Origin: Kribbella sp. ALI-6-A
Lineage (GTDB): Bacteria > Actinomycetota > Actinomycetes > Propionibacteriales > Kribbellaceae
Reading direction: 5' to 3'
Length of the DNA: 64,000 bases
Assembly: GCF_001984195.1 (NCBI RefSeq)
Contig: NZ_MTQN01000012.1
Coordinates: forward strand, 1,302,001-1,366,000
Part shown: positions 42,501-50,604 of the stretch, in pieces
How positions within the stretch are numbered: the first letter of the stretch is position 1
Layout: every line of letters starts with the position of its first letter
Translations under genes and position numbers: made by a program
The notes under the pieces: generated by a model
Seen by the model: only the letters and a program-made list of their open reading frames with translations
The model's database searches: none
Told to the model about the DNA's origin: nothing

Positions 42501-43594
42501 TTGCCGGCGGCGTACTTGCCGAGGTCCGCCTCGATGTTGTTCCACTGGTTGGTGGACAGGCCCTTCGCGTCGCCCTGGCCCCGCGGACTGAGCTCGAAGC
42601 CGTGGTGGTCCTTGGCCTTCAGGTCGCTCAGGTAGGTGCCGTCGGAGAACGCCAGGTCGAGCGCGGCGTACGTGCTCGGGTAGCTGAGATCGCCCTCGAC
42701 GTGCTCGGGGAAGATCTTGTACGACAGCCGGGTGTTCTTGCCGACCTTGAGGTCGACGTCGGCGATCTTGTTCCAGGTGTAGCCGCGGCCCTCGGCGGTC
42801 TGGTGGCCGGCGTACCGGAAGGACTTGACGCCGGTGAAGCCGGTCCGGGCCCGGGCGTTGTAGGCGCTGGTCGGGCCGGAGTCGAGCCGCGACTCGGCGA
42901 CCTCGCCCGGAGGCGGCAGCGGAGCGCCGTTGGACAGGTACCAGTCGGCGAGCTGGACGATGTTCTCGCCGTGGTTGAGCGTGACGTCGAGCTTGAAGTA
43001 GGTGTACGCCGTCTCGTTCGCGACGGTGTACTCCTTGGTCTGGAAGCGGTTCTCGAACGACTCGCCGGTGCGGGTGTCCAGCGTGGTCCAGGTGGTGCCG
43101 TCGGTGGAGCCGGACACGGTCCAGTTCTGCGGGTCGCGGCCGTCGGCGTCGTTGGCCGAGGTCAGCGCGTACTTGCGCAAGGTGACCGGTGCCGACGTCC
43201 GGTAGACCAGCCAGCCGGTCTTCGCGAAGACCAGCCACTTGGTGAACTTGTCCCCGTCGGCGGCGTTGGTGGCGATCTCGCCACCACCGGTGTTCTCACC
43301 GCTGGCGGTCACCTGGGTGACCTTGTCCATCTCGCTGCCGCCGATCCCGGTCGGCGTCGGTCCCCGGACACCGTCGGTGCGCGGTTTCCCGTCCGGCCCG
43401 GTCTCGACCGCGTCGGTGTAGCCGGGCTGCGGCTGGCCCGGCTCGAAGGAGGTGAAGTAGGAAGCCCCACTCACCACAGGCTGCGGGCTCGCCTGGGCGG
43501 AGGTGGGAACGGAGGCGCTCGCTGACGTCATGGCAGACATTGTCACAACAAGCCCCAGAGACGTGACGAGCCCCAGTGGGCGGCGGAGTTTCAT
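39572..43594 (-). CDS. secreted GH92 alpha-mannosidase with flanking carbohydrate-binding domains
   Basis: 1340 residues from the ATG at 43594, preceded by AGGAG. A signal peptide covers about residues 1-35. An F5/8-type (CBM32-like) discoidin domain follows (PQNWTVSGSTDGTTWTTLD), then a linker domain. The GH92 catalytic region has VNNGFWDTYRTVWPAYSLF, SWSMDGYINDYG, WGHDYTETNAWNM and GYPGDEDNGEMSAWYLFSMLGFYP. The final motif reads NGEMSAW where many GH92 enzymes have DDxGQMSAW. A second discoidin-like domain ends the protein (PSGWTLEGSNDGTKWTTVD). GH92 enzymes are calcium-dependent exo-alpha-mannosidases, so mannans or high-mannose glycans are the likely substrate. Confidence 0.93.
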   Translation of the reverse strand: MKLRRPLGLVTSLGLVVTMSAMTSASASVPTSAQASPQPVVSGASYFTSFEPGQPQPGYTDAVETGPDGKPRTDGVRGPTPTGIGGSEMDKVTQVTASGENTGGGEIATNAADGDKFTKWLVFAKTGWLVYRTSAPVTLRKYALTSANDADGRDPQNWTVSGSTDGTTWTTLDTRTGESFENRFQTKEYTVANETAYTYFKLDVTLNHGENIVQLADWYLSNGAPLPPPGEVAESRLDSGPTSAYNARARTGFTGVKSFRYAGHQTAEGRGYTWNKIADVDLKVGKNTRLSYKIFPEHVEGDLSYPSTYAALDLAFSDGTYLSDLKAKDHHGFELSPRGQGDAKGLSTNQWNNIEADLGKYAAGKTIQRILVGYDKPEGPADFRGWIDDVRIAKAENPDEAARKTAAKHPSDLALTTRGTNATGGFSRGNNIPATAVPHGFNFWTPVTNAGSTSWLYDYAKGNNEQNKPEIQALSISHEPSPWMGDRQTFQVMPSTAATPTADRKKRAWAFSHDNEIARPYYYGVTFDNGNALEVAPTDHAAMLRFSFPDGNASLVFDNANNNGGLTLDPETGVVTGFSDVKSGLSTGAGRLFVYGVVDQKVDASGKLADGGGANVGGYFSFGKNVQQVQLRIATSLIGTAQAKKNLELELGADSKFDKVKSAAQKLWDAKLRTIEVEGASADQLTTLYSNLYRLFLYPNNGSENTGTAKKPVITYASPVSPKVGADTPTTTGSKLVAGQTYVNNGFWDTYRTVWPAYSLFSQDTADDLVNGFVQQYKDGGWISRWSSPGYANLMVGTSSDVAFADAYLKGIKGIDVQATYDAALKNAAVRPPTENVGRKGLDRSTFNGYTANSTAEGFSWSMDGYINDYGIANMSKALYDAAKKSDPRKQEYLDNYHYYLNRARNYVTLFDPAIGFFQGKDADGVWGHSPSTFDPRDWGHDYTETNAWNMAFSTPQDGAGLAALYGGRDGLAKKLDEFFSTPEDATHVGGYGGTIHEMLEARDVRMGQYGHSNQPSHHIAYMYNFAGQPAKTQAKVREVLSRLYLGSEIGQGYPGDEDNGEMSAWYLFSMLGFYPLQVGSPSYAIGSPLFTKATVNLPGGKKLVVSAPKNSAKNVYVKGVKVNGKKWTSTALPHDLIAHGGKIEFDMTDQPATWGSGRNDAPPSITTPGEDPKTWRDSTEDEGAVTAAGGVDVSALTDNDSKQQVTLTGAAPTVTVTLQQGRPVTMYTLTSGATGAAPSGWTLEGSNDGTKWTTVDKRSGQTWAFPSYTRSFSVAQPKSYTQYRLVLTPAAGATGLTLSELELLGTLKGIEAGKHPSEQRVAQSKPTPTPSASIERNYG

Positions 43595-43660
43595 CTCGGC
43601 TCCTAGCACGGCAGAAGGTGCCCGCCGAACGCGAGCACCCTGATGGTCACGCGGCCCCGA

Positions 43661-43674
43661 TGACAAGGTTGTCA
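43661..43674. promoter_or_regulatory. palindrome upstream of the GH92 gene
   Basis: TGACAA-GG-TTGTCA, 67 bases upstream of the start. The arms recall GntR-family sites. The binder is not adjacent. Confidence 0.5.
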
Positions 43675-43757
43675 GCCCGCGTTCCGCAGTGATCCTCCCT
43701 ACCGCGTCACGCCCGGTCAAGACTTCGTCGCAGTCAGTTCGGAAGTTGCCGGTCCGG

Positions 43758-44489
43758 TCAGCGGGTCGCGGCCACCAGCAGCGTCGGCAGTACGGCGAGG
43801 AACCGGTCGCGCCGGGCCCGGTCGGTCTGCTCGGCCAGCCAGCCGTCGGCGTCGTCCCGAGTGATCAGCGCCTTGTCGACCGCCGCGTCGGCGGCCAGCT
43901 CCAGCTGTTTGACCATCACGTCGTGGCCGGTCACGACGCGGTTGTGGACCACCACCTCCGGGTCGTGGAAGCCGGTGTCGAGCAGCCAGTCGCGGAAGCT
44001 CCGGGCCGCCCGCGGCGCGACGGATCGGGACTCCAGTCCGAGCAGGATCACGTCGGTCAGGTCCTGGTCACTGCTGTCGATCAGCAGGAACCCGTAGTCC
44101 TGGCCGGCAAGCACCGCGCGGCCGCCGGGCCGGAGCACCCGGTAGGCCTCGGCCAGCGTCGGCAGCGGGTCCTCGAGCAGGTGGAACAGCCGGACCGCGC
44201 GGTAGCCGTCGACGGAAGCGTCCTCGAGCGGCAGCCGGTCCGAGGGCGCGGTGTGGAAGACCGCGCCCGGCGTACGGGCTTCGGCGACGGCGACGGCGGC
44301 CGGGTCGGCGTCGACCCCGATCGTCTTCAGTTGCTGTTCGACGAGCTCCGCGGCCGCGTGCCCGGCACCGCAGCCGACGTCGACCACGGTATCGCCGGGC
44401 GCGAGCCTGAGCAGCCGGTACGACGCGGCCCGCAGCTCGGCCGCCCCTTCGGTCTGTTCGATCCGATCCAGGAACGTTGTCTCTGCCAT
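43758..44489 (-). CDS. class I SAM-dependent methyltransferase
   Basis: 243 residues from the ATG at 44489; a GTG at 44516 lies in the upstream palindrome. The Rossmann methyltransferase motif I is VVDVGCGAGHAAAELV near residue 38, motif II IGVDADPAAVAVA, and motif post-I DRLPLEDASVDGYRAVRLFHLL. This is a small-molecule methyltransferase of the UbiE/Methyltransf_11 type; the substrate is unknown. A 20-bp palindrome directly upstream suggests control by a MerR-type regulator encoded elsewhere. Confidence 0.9.
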   Translation of the reverse strand: MAETTFLDRIEQTEGAAELRAASYRLLRLAPGDTVVDVGCGAGHAAAELVEQQLKTIGVDADPAAVAVAEARTPGAVFHTAPSDRLPLEDASVDGYRAVRLFHLLEDPLPTLAEAYRVLRPGGRAVLAGQDYGFLLIDSSDQDLTDVILLGLESRSVAPRAARSFRDWLLDTGFHDPEVVVHNRVVTGHDVMVKQLELAADAAVDKALITRDDADGWLAEQTDRARRDRFLAVLPTLLVAATR

Positions 44490-44503
44490 TCCCTCACGGT
44501 CCA

Positions 44504-44523
44504 ACTTCAGGTGCACCTGAAGT
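44504..44523. promoter_or_regulatory. perfect 20-bp palindrome upstream of the methyltransferase gene
   Basis: ACTTCAGGTG followed directly by CACCTGAAGT. It resembles MerR/SoxR-type operators. On the minus strand TTGACT overlaps its outer edge as a possible -35 box. No MerR gene lies next to it. Confidence 0.75.
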
Positions 44524-44533
44524 CAAGGGCGGC

Positions 44534-45535
44534 TCAGTCCATCGACACCTTGTCGAACACGGTGGTGGTGTAGCGGACGTCGACACCGACCTCGTCGCCG
44601 ACCGCCGGCGGGGCCACCGACGACGGCAGGAACAGCATGCTGGCCTGCATGTGCGGCGGCTCGGCGAACCAGCGCTGCTTGCCCTCGATGGTGAACGGCG
44701 ACAGCGCCATCCCGGCCGCGTCGAGGCTGCCCTTGGCCACCGCGATCGCACGCTGCCGAACGCTGGCGGCAGCCGTCGGCGCCTCCAGCCCGACGCCGTG
44801 CGCGGTGCCGCCCGAGACCACCAGGATGTGGCCGTCGCCGCTGACCCGGCGCTGCCGGTATCCGACCCGCTCGCCCCGGCGGACCGAGTGCACGTCCAGC
44901 ACGGTCGCCCGCACGCTGAACGCACCCCGGTCGCCCAGCCACAGGCCGGTGCCCATCCGCAGCTTCACGTTCTCGCCGATGTCGGCCAGCTTCTGGGCCG
45001 GCACGTGCGACACCCACAGCGGTCCCTGCCGGACCGCGCGGGCCGCCTTGCCGAGATCCTGGGCCTCGCGGATGTTGGCCGACGTACCGCCGGCGCCCAT
45101 CGGGAAGTGCAGGGACCAGCCCTCGAACTTGATCCGGTCGAGCGCGTTCAGCAGCATCGTGTGCCGCAACTCGCGGGCACCGATGCCGTGCCGGCGCATC
45201 GAGGTCTGCACCTCGATCAGCACCCGGCTGCCGGCCGGGATCGAGACCAGGTCGGCCAGCCGGCTGACCGTGTGGATCACGTTCTTGCCCTGCGGGACCT
45301 CCAGGAACGAGCGCCACGGCGAGAGCACGACGACGTCGTCCTTGTAGTCCGGCGGGACCTCGTTGTAGGTGCCGACCGCGACCGTCTTCGCGCCCAGCGC
45401 GCGCGACTCGGCCAGCAGCCGCGGGTTGCCCACGCCGTACCCGTTGCCCTTGGCCACGGGAATGATGTCGGGGTTCCAGGTCGACCGCAGGTGGTCGCGC
45501 CATCGATCGGAGTCGATGTGCAGGATCAGGGGCAT
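44534..45535 (-). CDS. alanine racemase N-terminal-domain protein, femX operon
   Basis: 333 residues. A PLP TIM-barrel of the alanine racemase fold has the Schiff-base Lys in IIPVAKGNGYGVGN near residue 29 (compare VVKADAYGHG in Alr). VLIEVQTSMRRHGI and SGGTAHGVGLEAP are further family-like segments. It is the second gene after the FemX-like ligase (4-base gap) on the minus strand. The combination suggests a role in supplying or modifying an amino acid for the peptidoglycan cross-bridge. Whether it is a true racemase is open. Confidence 0.85.
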   Translation of the reverse strand: MPLILHIDSDRWRDHLRSTWNPDIIPVAKGNGYGVGNPRLLAESRALGAKTVAVGTYNEVPPDYKDDVVVLSPWRSFLEVPQGKNVIHTVSRLADLVSIPAGSRVLIEVQTSMRRHGIGARELRHTMLLNALDRIKFEGWSLHFPMGAGGTSANIREAQDLGKAARAVRQGPLWVSHVPAQKLADIGENVKLRMGTGLWLGDRGAFSVRATVLDVHSVRRGERVGYRQRRVSGDGHILVVSGGTAHGVGLEAPTAAASVRQRAIAVAKGSLDAAGMALSPFTIEGKQRWFAEPPHMQASMLFLPSSVAPPAVGDEVGVDVRYTTTVFDKVSMD

Positions 45536-45539
45536 GGTG

Positions 45540-46670
45540 TCAACGCCGTCTCATGTAGAGGTCGAATGCGGTGTAGAGCGCCTTGTTCAACGGCAGATCC
45601 CACTCACCGACGTACTCGACGGCTTCGCCGCCGGTGCCGACCTTGAACTGGATCAACCCGACGTGCGGGTCGTTCGGGTCCAAGGTGTCGGTGATGCCCC
45701 GTAGGTCGTACACGGACGCGCCCGCGGCGAGCGCGTCCGACATCATCCGCCACTGGATCGCGTTCGATCCACGGACGTCCCGCTTGGCGGTCGAGCTGGC
45801 TCCGTAGGAGTACCAGGAGTGACCGCCCACCCGGACCCAGATCGTCGACGCGACCAGGTCCCCCTCGTGATAGGCGTTGTAGAGCCGGAAGTCGCAGACG
45901 TCGGCCGGCTGGTGGGCCATCGCCGCCTGCATCTTGACGAAGTACGGCAGCGGCCGCGGGGTGAAGTGGTCCCGCTCGGCCGTCTCGACGTACAGCTGGT
46001 GGAAGGCCTTCAGGTCCTCCGGCGTACCGAGGGTCACCTCGACGCCGAGCTTGTCGGCCTTCTTGATGTTGCGCCGCCAGAGCTGGTTCATGCCCTTGAG
46101 CAGGTCGTCCTGGGTGCGGCCGGCCAGCGGCACCTGGAAGACGTACTGCGGCTGGCCGGCGGCGAAGCCCTCGCCGACCCGTGGAGCCTTCCAGCCGAGC
46201 GCGCGCAGCTGAGCCGCGACGGTGGCGCCGGACGGCTCGATCACGTCCGGGCGGACGTCGCCGAGCTTCGGCTGCTGGCCACCGGCGATGGCGTCCTTGA
46301 TCGTCTTCGCGGTCCACCGCCGGGTCGCGACCGGCGGGCCCATCCGCAGCCCGAACGCGCCCTGCTCGTGCGTGTGCGCGGCGAGCGGCCGCAGGTAGCG
46401 GCCGAGGTCGATCGCGTCCCAGTCGATCACCGGGCCCTCGGGCAGGTAGGCCAGGTAGCGCTTCACCTTCGGCATCTGCCGGTAGAGCACCAGCGCCACG
46501 CCGACCAGCTCGCTCGGGTTCGCCGGGTCGAACCAGCCGAGCGACTCCGCCTTCCACTCGCTCTTCACCGCCGCCCAGCCCGGGGTCTGCAGGAAGCTGG
46601 CCGAGGGCTGCGCCGCCAGGTAGGTGGCGTGCTCGTCGGCCGAGATGGTCCGGATGCTGAAGTCACTCAC
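45540..46670 (-). CDS. FemX/FemAB-family peptidoglycan bridge aminoacyltransferase
   Basis: 376 residues. A GNAT-like double-fold FemAB protein: ASFLQTPGWAAVKSEWK at the start, MNQLWRRNIKKADKLGVEV, WYSYGASSTAKRDVRGSNAIQW and YDLRGITDTLDPNDPHVGLIQF are standard. FemX-type enzymes transfer the first residue of the interpeptide bridge from aminoacyl-tRNA to lipid II; in Streptomyces the femX locus sits near rpsF. Soluble or peripheral at the inner membrane. Co-transcribed with the racemase-like gene. Confidence 0.93.
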   Translation of the reverse strand: MSDFSIRTISADEHATYLAAQPSASFLQTPGWAAVKSEWKAESLGWFDPANPSELVGVALVLYRQMPKVKRYLAYLPEGPVIDWDAIDLGRYLRPLAAHTHEQGAFGLRMGPPVATRRWTAKTIKDAIAGGQQPKLGDVRPDVIEPSGATVAAQLRALGWKAPRVGEGFAAGQPQYVFQVPLAGRTQDDLLKGMNQLWRRNIKKADKLGVEVTLGTPEDLKAFHQLYVETAERDHFTPRPLPYFVKMQAAMAHQPADVCDFRLYNAYHEGDLVASTIWVRVGGHSWYSYGASSTAKRDVRGSNAIQWRMMSDALAAGASVYDLRGITDTLDPNDPHVGLIQFKVGTGGEAVEYVGEWDLPLNKALYTAFDLYMRRR

Positions 46671-46684
46671 GGTCGGTCAGGTTA

Positions 46685-46760
46685 CCGGGCGGGAGCGCCA
46701 GACCGTAGCCGAGCGGAGAGTCCGCGACTACGGCAGCGCTCCCACCCGGTACGCCGGGTG
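46685..46760 (-). terminator. compound hairpin between GH27 and femX
   Basis: CCGGGCGGGAGCGC pairs with GCGCTCCCACCCGG (46736-46749) with one mismatch. An overlapping alternative stem, CACCCGG-tacg-CCGGGTG, lies at 46743-46760. It is positioned to end the GH27 transcript before femX. Confidence 0.65.
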
Positions 46761-46778
46761 AACTTCGCGCCTGGCGCC

Positions 46779-48107
46779 TCAGCCGATACGGATCAGCCGG
46801 GAGCCGTGCGCGGGCACGTCCTCGGCGGTCCAGCTGCTCCAGGAACGGCCGAGGTCCTTGCGCGCCACCAGGTCACGCACGCGCTGGAAACGGCCGGTCC
46901 CCAGCGCCTTGAAGTCGACCGTGATGTCGGCCGGCGTGGAGCCGAGGTTGTAGACCGCGGCGTACGTCTTGCCGTGCACGACCTTCTTCCAGACCTGCAG
47001 GTCGCCACCGGTGACGCGGGTCGGCAGGACGGCCGACTGGTCGAGGGCGATCAGCTCAGGGTTGGTCAGGATGTCGACGGCCTGCTGGTCGATGTGCTGC
47101 AGGTCACCGCCGACGTACAGGGGAGCGGACGCCATCGACCAGAACGTCATCACCGACTGCCGCTCGACGTCGTTGATGCCGTCCTGCAGCCCGGCGCCCG
47201 AGTTGTTGTTGATCGGCATCGAATCCAGATCGGCCAGGTAGTCGGGGCGGAGGTGCTGCAGCCAGTTCGGCAGGTCCTCCCAGCGGTTGTCGACCGAGCT
47301 CTCCCAGGTCGCCGTCGTCTCGCAGTAGCACTCGACGTCGGTGTCGATCCGGACGCCGTTCAGCCACGGCCGCAGCCCGTCGGCGGCCGCGATGTCGACC
47401 GGCCAGGCGCTGCCGCTCAGCCAGATCTTCCGGCCGGTCTTGTCGATCGCCTTCGAGTAGGCCCGGATCTCCGGCACGCTCGAGGCGAGGATGCCGTCGA
47501 TCTTGAGGAAGTCGATGTCCCACGAGACGTACTTGGCCACGATCGAGTCGATGTAGGCCTGCGCGCACGGCTTGGTGTAGTCGATCATCCAGTTGTCGTC
47601 CCACTTGTTCGCGTGGGTCAGCGGCTGGACGGTGATGTCCTGGACGGTGCAACTGGTGCCCTTGACCGGCACGTTGCGGTCGTAGATCTTCTTCTCCAGC
47701 CCGATCGCACCGTAGATGCCGAGCTTGAGTCCCTTGCGGTGGACGTAGTCCGCGACACCCTTGATGCCGCTGGGAAAACGGCCCGGATCGGCGCTGGGGA
47801 TGCCGTACTCGTCGCTGTGGAACTGCCAGTCCATCGTCGCGCTCCAGCCCGCGTCGAGGTTGATGTAGCGGTAACCGGCCGGTTTGAGCTTGGCGGCCAT
47901 CGTGTCGGCGGTCTTCTTGATGTTGGCCTCGGTCAGCCAGTCGGTGCCGTAGCCGGGCGCCTTGGCGGAGCCGATGCTCCAGCTGCTCCAGCCCATGAAG
48001 GGCTGCGGGTGCGGTGACTTCGCCTCGGCCGGCGCCGGGCCCGCGGGCGGCAGCACCGCCAGTAGCGGAGCGAGCAGCGCGAGGCTGAGTGCACGTCGGG
48101 AGATCAT
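46779..48107 (-). CDS. secreted GH27 alpha-galactosidase
   Basis: 442 residues from the ATG at 48107 (GAGGGAA upstream). A signal peptide runs to about residue 32 and the catalytic barrel follows: MGWSSWSIG, ANIKKTADTMAAKLKPAGYRYINLDAGW (read in two parts), nucleophile Asp in DFLKIDGI near residue 204 and acid/base Asp in VRIDTDVE near residue 255. The C-terminal beta domain follows. It removes terminal alpha-galactosyl residues from galactomannan or related glycans. An AT-rich promoter region lies upstream. Confidence 0.92.
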   Translation of the reverse strand: MISRRALSLALLAPLLAVLPPAGPAPAEAKSPHPQPFMGWSSWSIGSAKAPGYGTDWLTEANIKKTADTMAAKLKPAGYRYINLDAGWSATMDWQFHSDEYGIPSADPGRFPSGIKGVADYVHRKGLKLGIYGAIGLEKKIYDRNVPVKGTSCTVQDITVQPLTHANKWDDNWMIDYTKPCAQAYIDSIVAKYVSWDIDFLKIDGILASSVPEIRAYSKAIDKTGRKIWLSGSAWPVDIAAADGLRPWLNGVRIDTDVECYCETTATWESSVDNRWEDLPNWLQHLRPDYLADLDSMPINNNSGAGLQDGINDVERQSVMTFWSMASAPLYVGGDLQHIDQQAVDILTNPELIALDQSAVLPTRVTGGDLQVWKKVVHGKTYAAVYNLGSTPADITVDFKALGTGRFQRVRDLVARKDLGRSWSSWTAEDVPAHGSRLIRIG

Positions 48108-48160
48108 GGGCGGCGTTCCCTCCGTCGAGATGCGTGAGAGATCGAACCTACGATCATTAC

Positions 48161-48176
48161 TTAACTCTGGCAATAA
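48161..48176. promoter_or_regulatory. AT-rich promoter/operator candidate upstream of GH27 and SDR genes
   Basis: TTAACTCTGGCAATAA, a TTA...TAA dyad-like pocket in a strongly GC-rich background, in the divergent region between the GH27 gene and the SDR gene. Probable -10/operator for GH27, possibly sugar-regulated. Confidence 0.4.
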
Positions 48177-48211
48177 ATACCCGCCTGTCGGTTCTCCTTA
48201 GGGTGGCGGGC

Positions 48212-48925
48212 ATGAGAGTGGCTTTGGTGACCGGGTCCGCGTCGGGGATCGGGGCCGCGACCGCGCGGCGGTTCGCGGCGGACGGGATGACGGTGGTCGT
48301 GCACTCGCGAACCAGCCGGGACGCCGGGGAGGCGCTCGCGGCCGAGCTCGGTGGGAGTTACCTGCAGGCCGATCTGGGTGACGACGAGCAAGCGGCTGGG
48401 CTCGTCCCCGCCGTACTGGCGGAGTACGGGCGGCTCGACGTACTGGTGAACAACGCGGGGATCAGCTGGCCGGTGCCGCACGCCGAGCTCGACGGGCTGA
48501 GTGCGGCCGACTGGCGCAAGCTGCTCGACGTGAACCTGATCGCGCCCTGGTTGCTGTGTACGGCGGCAGTCCCGGCGCTGCGGGAGACCGGTGGCTGTGT
48601 GGTCAACGTGACCAGCCACGCCGGCGTCCGGCCGAAAGGCAGCTCCATCGCGTACGCCGCGAGCAAGGCGGCGCTCAACCACGTCACCAAGCTGCTCGCC
48701 GCCGCGCTCGGACCGGACGTCCGCGTGAACGCGGTCGCTCCCGGGCTCGTCGACACCCCGCTGACGGCGACCTGGACCGATGCCCACACTCTGTGGAAAA
48801 CCCGGAGCCCAATGGGACGCGCCGCGCGGCCCGAGGACGTCGCCGACCTGATCGCCGCGGTCGTCGCGAACAGCTATCTGACCGGCGAGGTCATCCTGCT
48901 CGACGGCGGTCTCAACCTGCGCTGA
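48212..48925 (+). CDS. short-chain dehydrogenase/reductase
   Basis: 237 residues from the ATG at 48212. SDR motifs: TGSASGIGAATARRF near residue 8, NNAG near 79, catalytic Ser in VNVTSHAGV and YAASKAALNH (YxxxK), then the C-terminal LTGEVILLDGGLN typical of FabG-like enzymes. It probably reduces a keto group with NAD(P)H. It is divergent from GH27 and followed 33 bases later by an MFS gene, with no clear pathway clue. Confidence 0.9.
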   Translation: MRVALVTGSASGIGAATARRFAADGMTVVVHSRTSRDAGEALAAELGGSYLQADLGDDEQAAGLVPAVLAEYGRLDVLVNNAGISWPVPHAELDGLSAADWRKLLDVNLIAPWLLCTAAVPALRETGGCVVNVTSHAGVRPKGSSIAYAASKAALNHVTKLLAAALGPDVRVNAVAPGLVDTPLTATWTDAHTLWKTRSPMGRAARPEDVADLIAAVVANSYLTGEVILLDGGLNLR

Positions 48926-48958
48926 CGTTGTGTCGGTGGGCACTTCTACGATCGCGGG

Positions 48959-50185
48959 ATGCCGTTGCTGGGGTCGTCGCTGGGTCCGGATTTCCGTCGT
49001 CTCTGGCTCGCCTACACGGTGAGTGCCGCGGGCAGCGCGGTGGGCTTCGGCGCGCTGCCGTTGATCGCGGTGCTCGTGCTCGACGTCAGCACCTTCCAGG
49101 TCGCGATGCTGGCCGCGTTGTCGGCGATCGCGGGTGCGGCGCTCGCGCTGCCGATGGGCGACTTCATCGAGCAGCGGCACAAGCGGCCGGTGATGATCGC
49201 CGCCGACCTGGTCCGGTTCGCCGCGCTGATCAGCATCCCGGTCACCGCCGCGCTCGACGTTCTGACCTACGCCCAGCTCTGTTTCGTCGGCATCCTGCAC
49301 GCCGCCGCGCTGATCGCCTTCACCGCGGCGAGCGGCGCGCACCTGAAGGCGCTGGTGCCGGCCGAGCAGCGGACCGAGGCGAACGGCCGGTTCGAGCAGA
49401 CCACCTGGATCACGCTCAGCGTCGGGCCGCCGATCGGTGGCGCGCTGATCGGCCTGATCGGTGCGACCTTCACGCTGGCGATCGACGCGATCTCCTTCCT
49501 GCTCTCGGCGTTCGGCATCAGCCGGATCCGCCGTCCCGAGCCGGCGCCCGCGCAGCGGACCGACAAGCGCGACATCACCGCCGGCTGGCGCTACATCTGG
49601 CGGCAGCGCGGGCTGCGGATGCTCTTCCTGAACTCGCAGCTGTTCGGCGGCCCGGTGATGATGACGTCACCGCTGCTCACGGTCTTCATGCTGCGCGACC
49701 TCGGGATGCCGGCCTGGCAGTACGGGCTGGTGCTCGGCCTGCCGTGTGCCGGCGGCGTACTGGGCGCGTGGTTCGCGCCGCGGCTGACCCGTCGGCTCGG
49801 GCTGCACCGGATGCTGCTGATCTTCGGCGTACTGCGGGCGCCTTGGCTGCTGTTGTTCCCGCTGGCGACACCGGGCATCGATGGGTTGCTCCTGCTGATC
49901 GCGGCAGACACCGGACTGATCGTTGCGGCCGGGGCGTTCAACCCGTCGTTCGCCACGTACCGGATGGAGGTGACCGAGGACGCCTACATGGCGCGGGTCT
50001 TCACCGCCTGGTCGATCACCTCGCGCGCCGTGCAGCCGGCGTTCATGGCGCTCGGCGGGGTGCTGGCCGGACTGGTCGGGCTGCGGACATCGTTCCTGAT
50101 CGCGGGATGCTGCTGCCTGCTCAGCGCGGTCGTGCTGCCCTGGCGCAGCGCTGCCCGATCGGAGCCGCTGCCGGAAACGGTCTGA
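48959..50185 (+). CDS. MFS transporter
   Basis: 408 residues. Begins SLGPDFRRLWLAYTVSAAGSA, with the loop 2-3 signature in GDFIEQRHKRPVMIAADLVRF. Twelve helices are visible and VTEDAYMARVFTAW lies in the later part. This belongs to the MFS_3/enterobactin-exporter-like group common in actinobacteria. The substrate is unknown. It probably shares a transcript with the preceding SDR and the following small membrane protein. Confidence 0.9.
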   Translation: MPLLGSSLGPDFRRLWLAYTVSAAGSAVGFGALPLIAVLVLDVSTFQVAMLAALSAIAGAALALPMGDFIEQRHKRPVMIAADLVRFAALISIPVTAALDVLTYAQLCFVGILHAAALIAFTAASGAHLKALVPAEQRTEANGRFEQTTWITLSVGPPIGGALIGLIGATFTLAIDAISFLLSAFGISRIRRPEPAPAQRTDKRDITAGWRYIWRQRGLRMLFLNSQLFGGPVMMTSPLLTVFMLRDLGMPAWQYGLVLGLPCAGGVLGAWFAPRLTRRLGLHRMLLIFGVLRAPWLLLFPLATPGIDGLLLLIAADTGLIVAAGAFNPSFATYRMEVTEDAYMARVFTAWSITSRAVQPAFMALGGVLAGLVGLRTSFLIAGCCCLLSAVVLPWRSAARSEPLPETV

Positions 50186-50208
50186 TCGATTGCGGTACCG
50201 TCCCGCGC

Positions 50209-50595
50209 ATGGCCGAACCGCGCACCGACCGCACCGCGACGTTCTACTGGGTGTGCTCTGCGCTGACCCTGGTGGTCGGGCTCTTCCTCGCCGCGGACAT
50301 CGCCGACTCGAACAGCCGGTACAACGCCACCGCGTGGACCGGCGTCGTGCTGGCCGCGGTGCTGATCCTGGCTCTGGCGGTCGTGTACGCCGGGTGCGCC
50401 CGCGGGCAGCTCTCGATGGAGCAGGTCGTGATCGGCAGGTTCACGCTCTTCCAGGCCTCGACCATCGCGGTCGTCGCCGCGGTCGGTGCCGACATCCTGA
50501 TCCCCGCGCGGGACACCGGCTCGCTGGCGCTGCTGCTGCCGTGGGGCATCACCTACTGGCTGCACAACCTCAAGCCCGCCGAGCCCAAGCCGTAG
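50209..50595 (+). CDS. small four-helix membrane protein
   Basis: 128 residues from the ATG at 50209; the same frame is open far upstream but that part is antisense-like and without motifs. Four hydrophobic helices: VCSALTLVVGLFLAADIADS, GVVLAAVLILALAVVYAGCA, QASTIAVVAAVGADILIP and a last one before the basic C-terminus. No family is recognised. It ends nine bases before the convergent endonuclease IV gene. Confidence 0.7.
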   Translation: MAEPRTDRTATFYWVCSALTLVVGLFLAADIADSNSRYNATAWTGVVLAAVLILALAVVYAGCARGQLSMEQVVIGRFTLFQASTIAVVAAVGADILIPARDTGSLALLLPWGITYWLHNLKPAEPKP

Positions 50596-50604
50596 TCTCC
50601 CGGC

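Noticed and set aside
45819..48017. Plus-strand frame of about 730 codons
   Set aside because: Antisense to femX and GH27, both with clear motifs; low-complexity Arg/Asp/Val translation.
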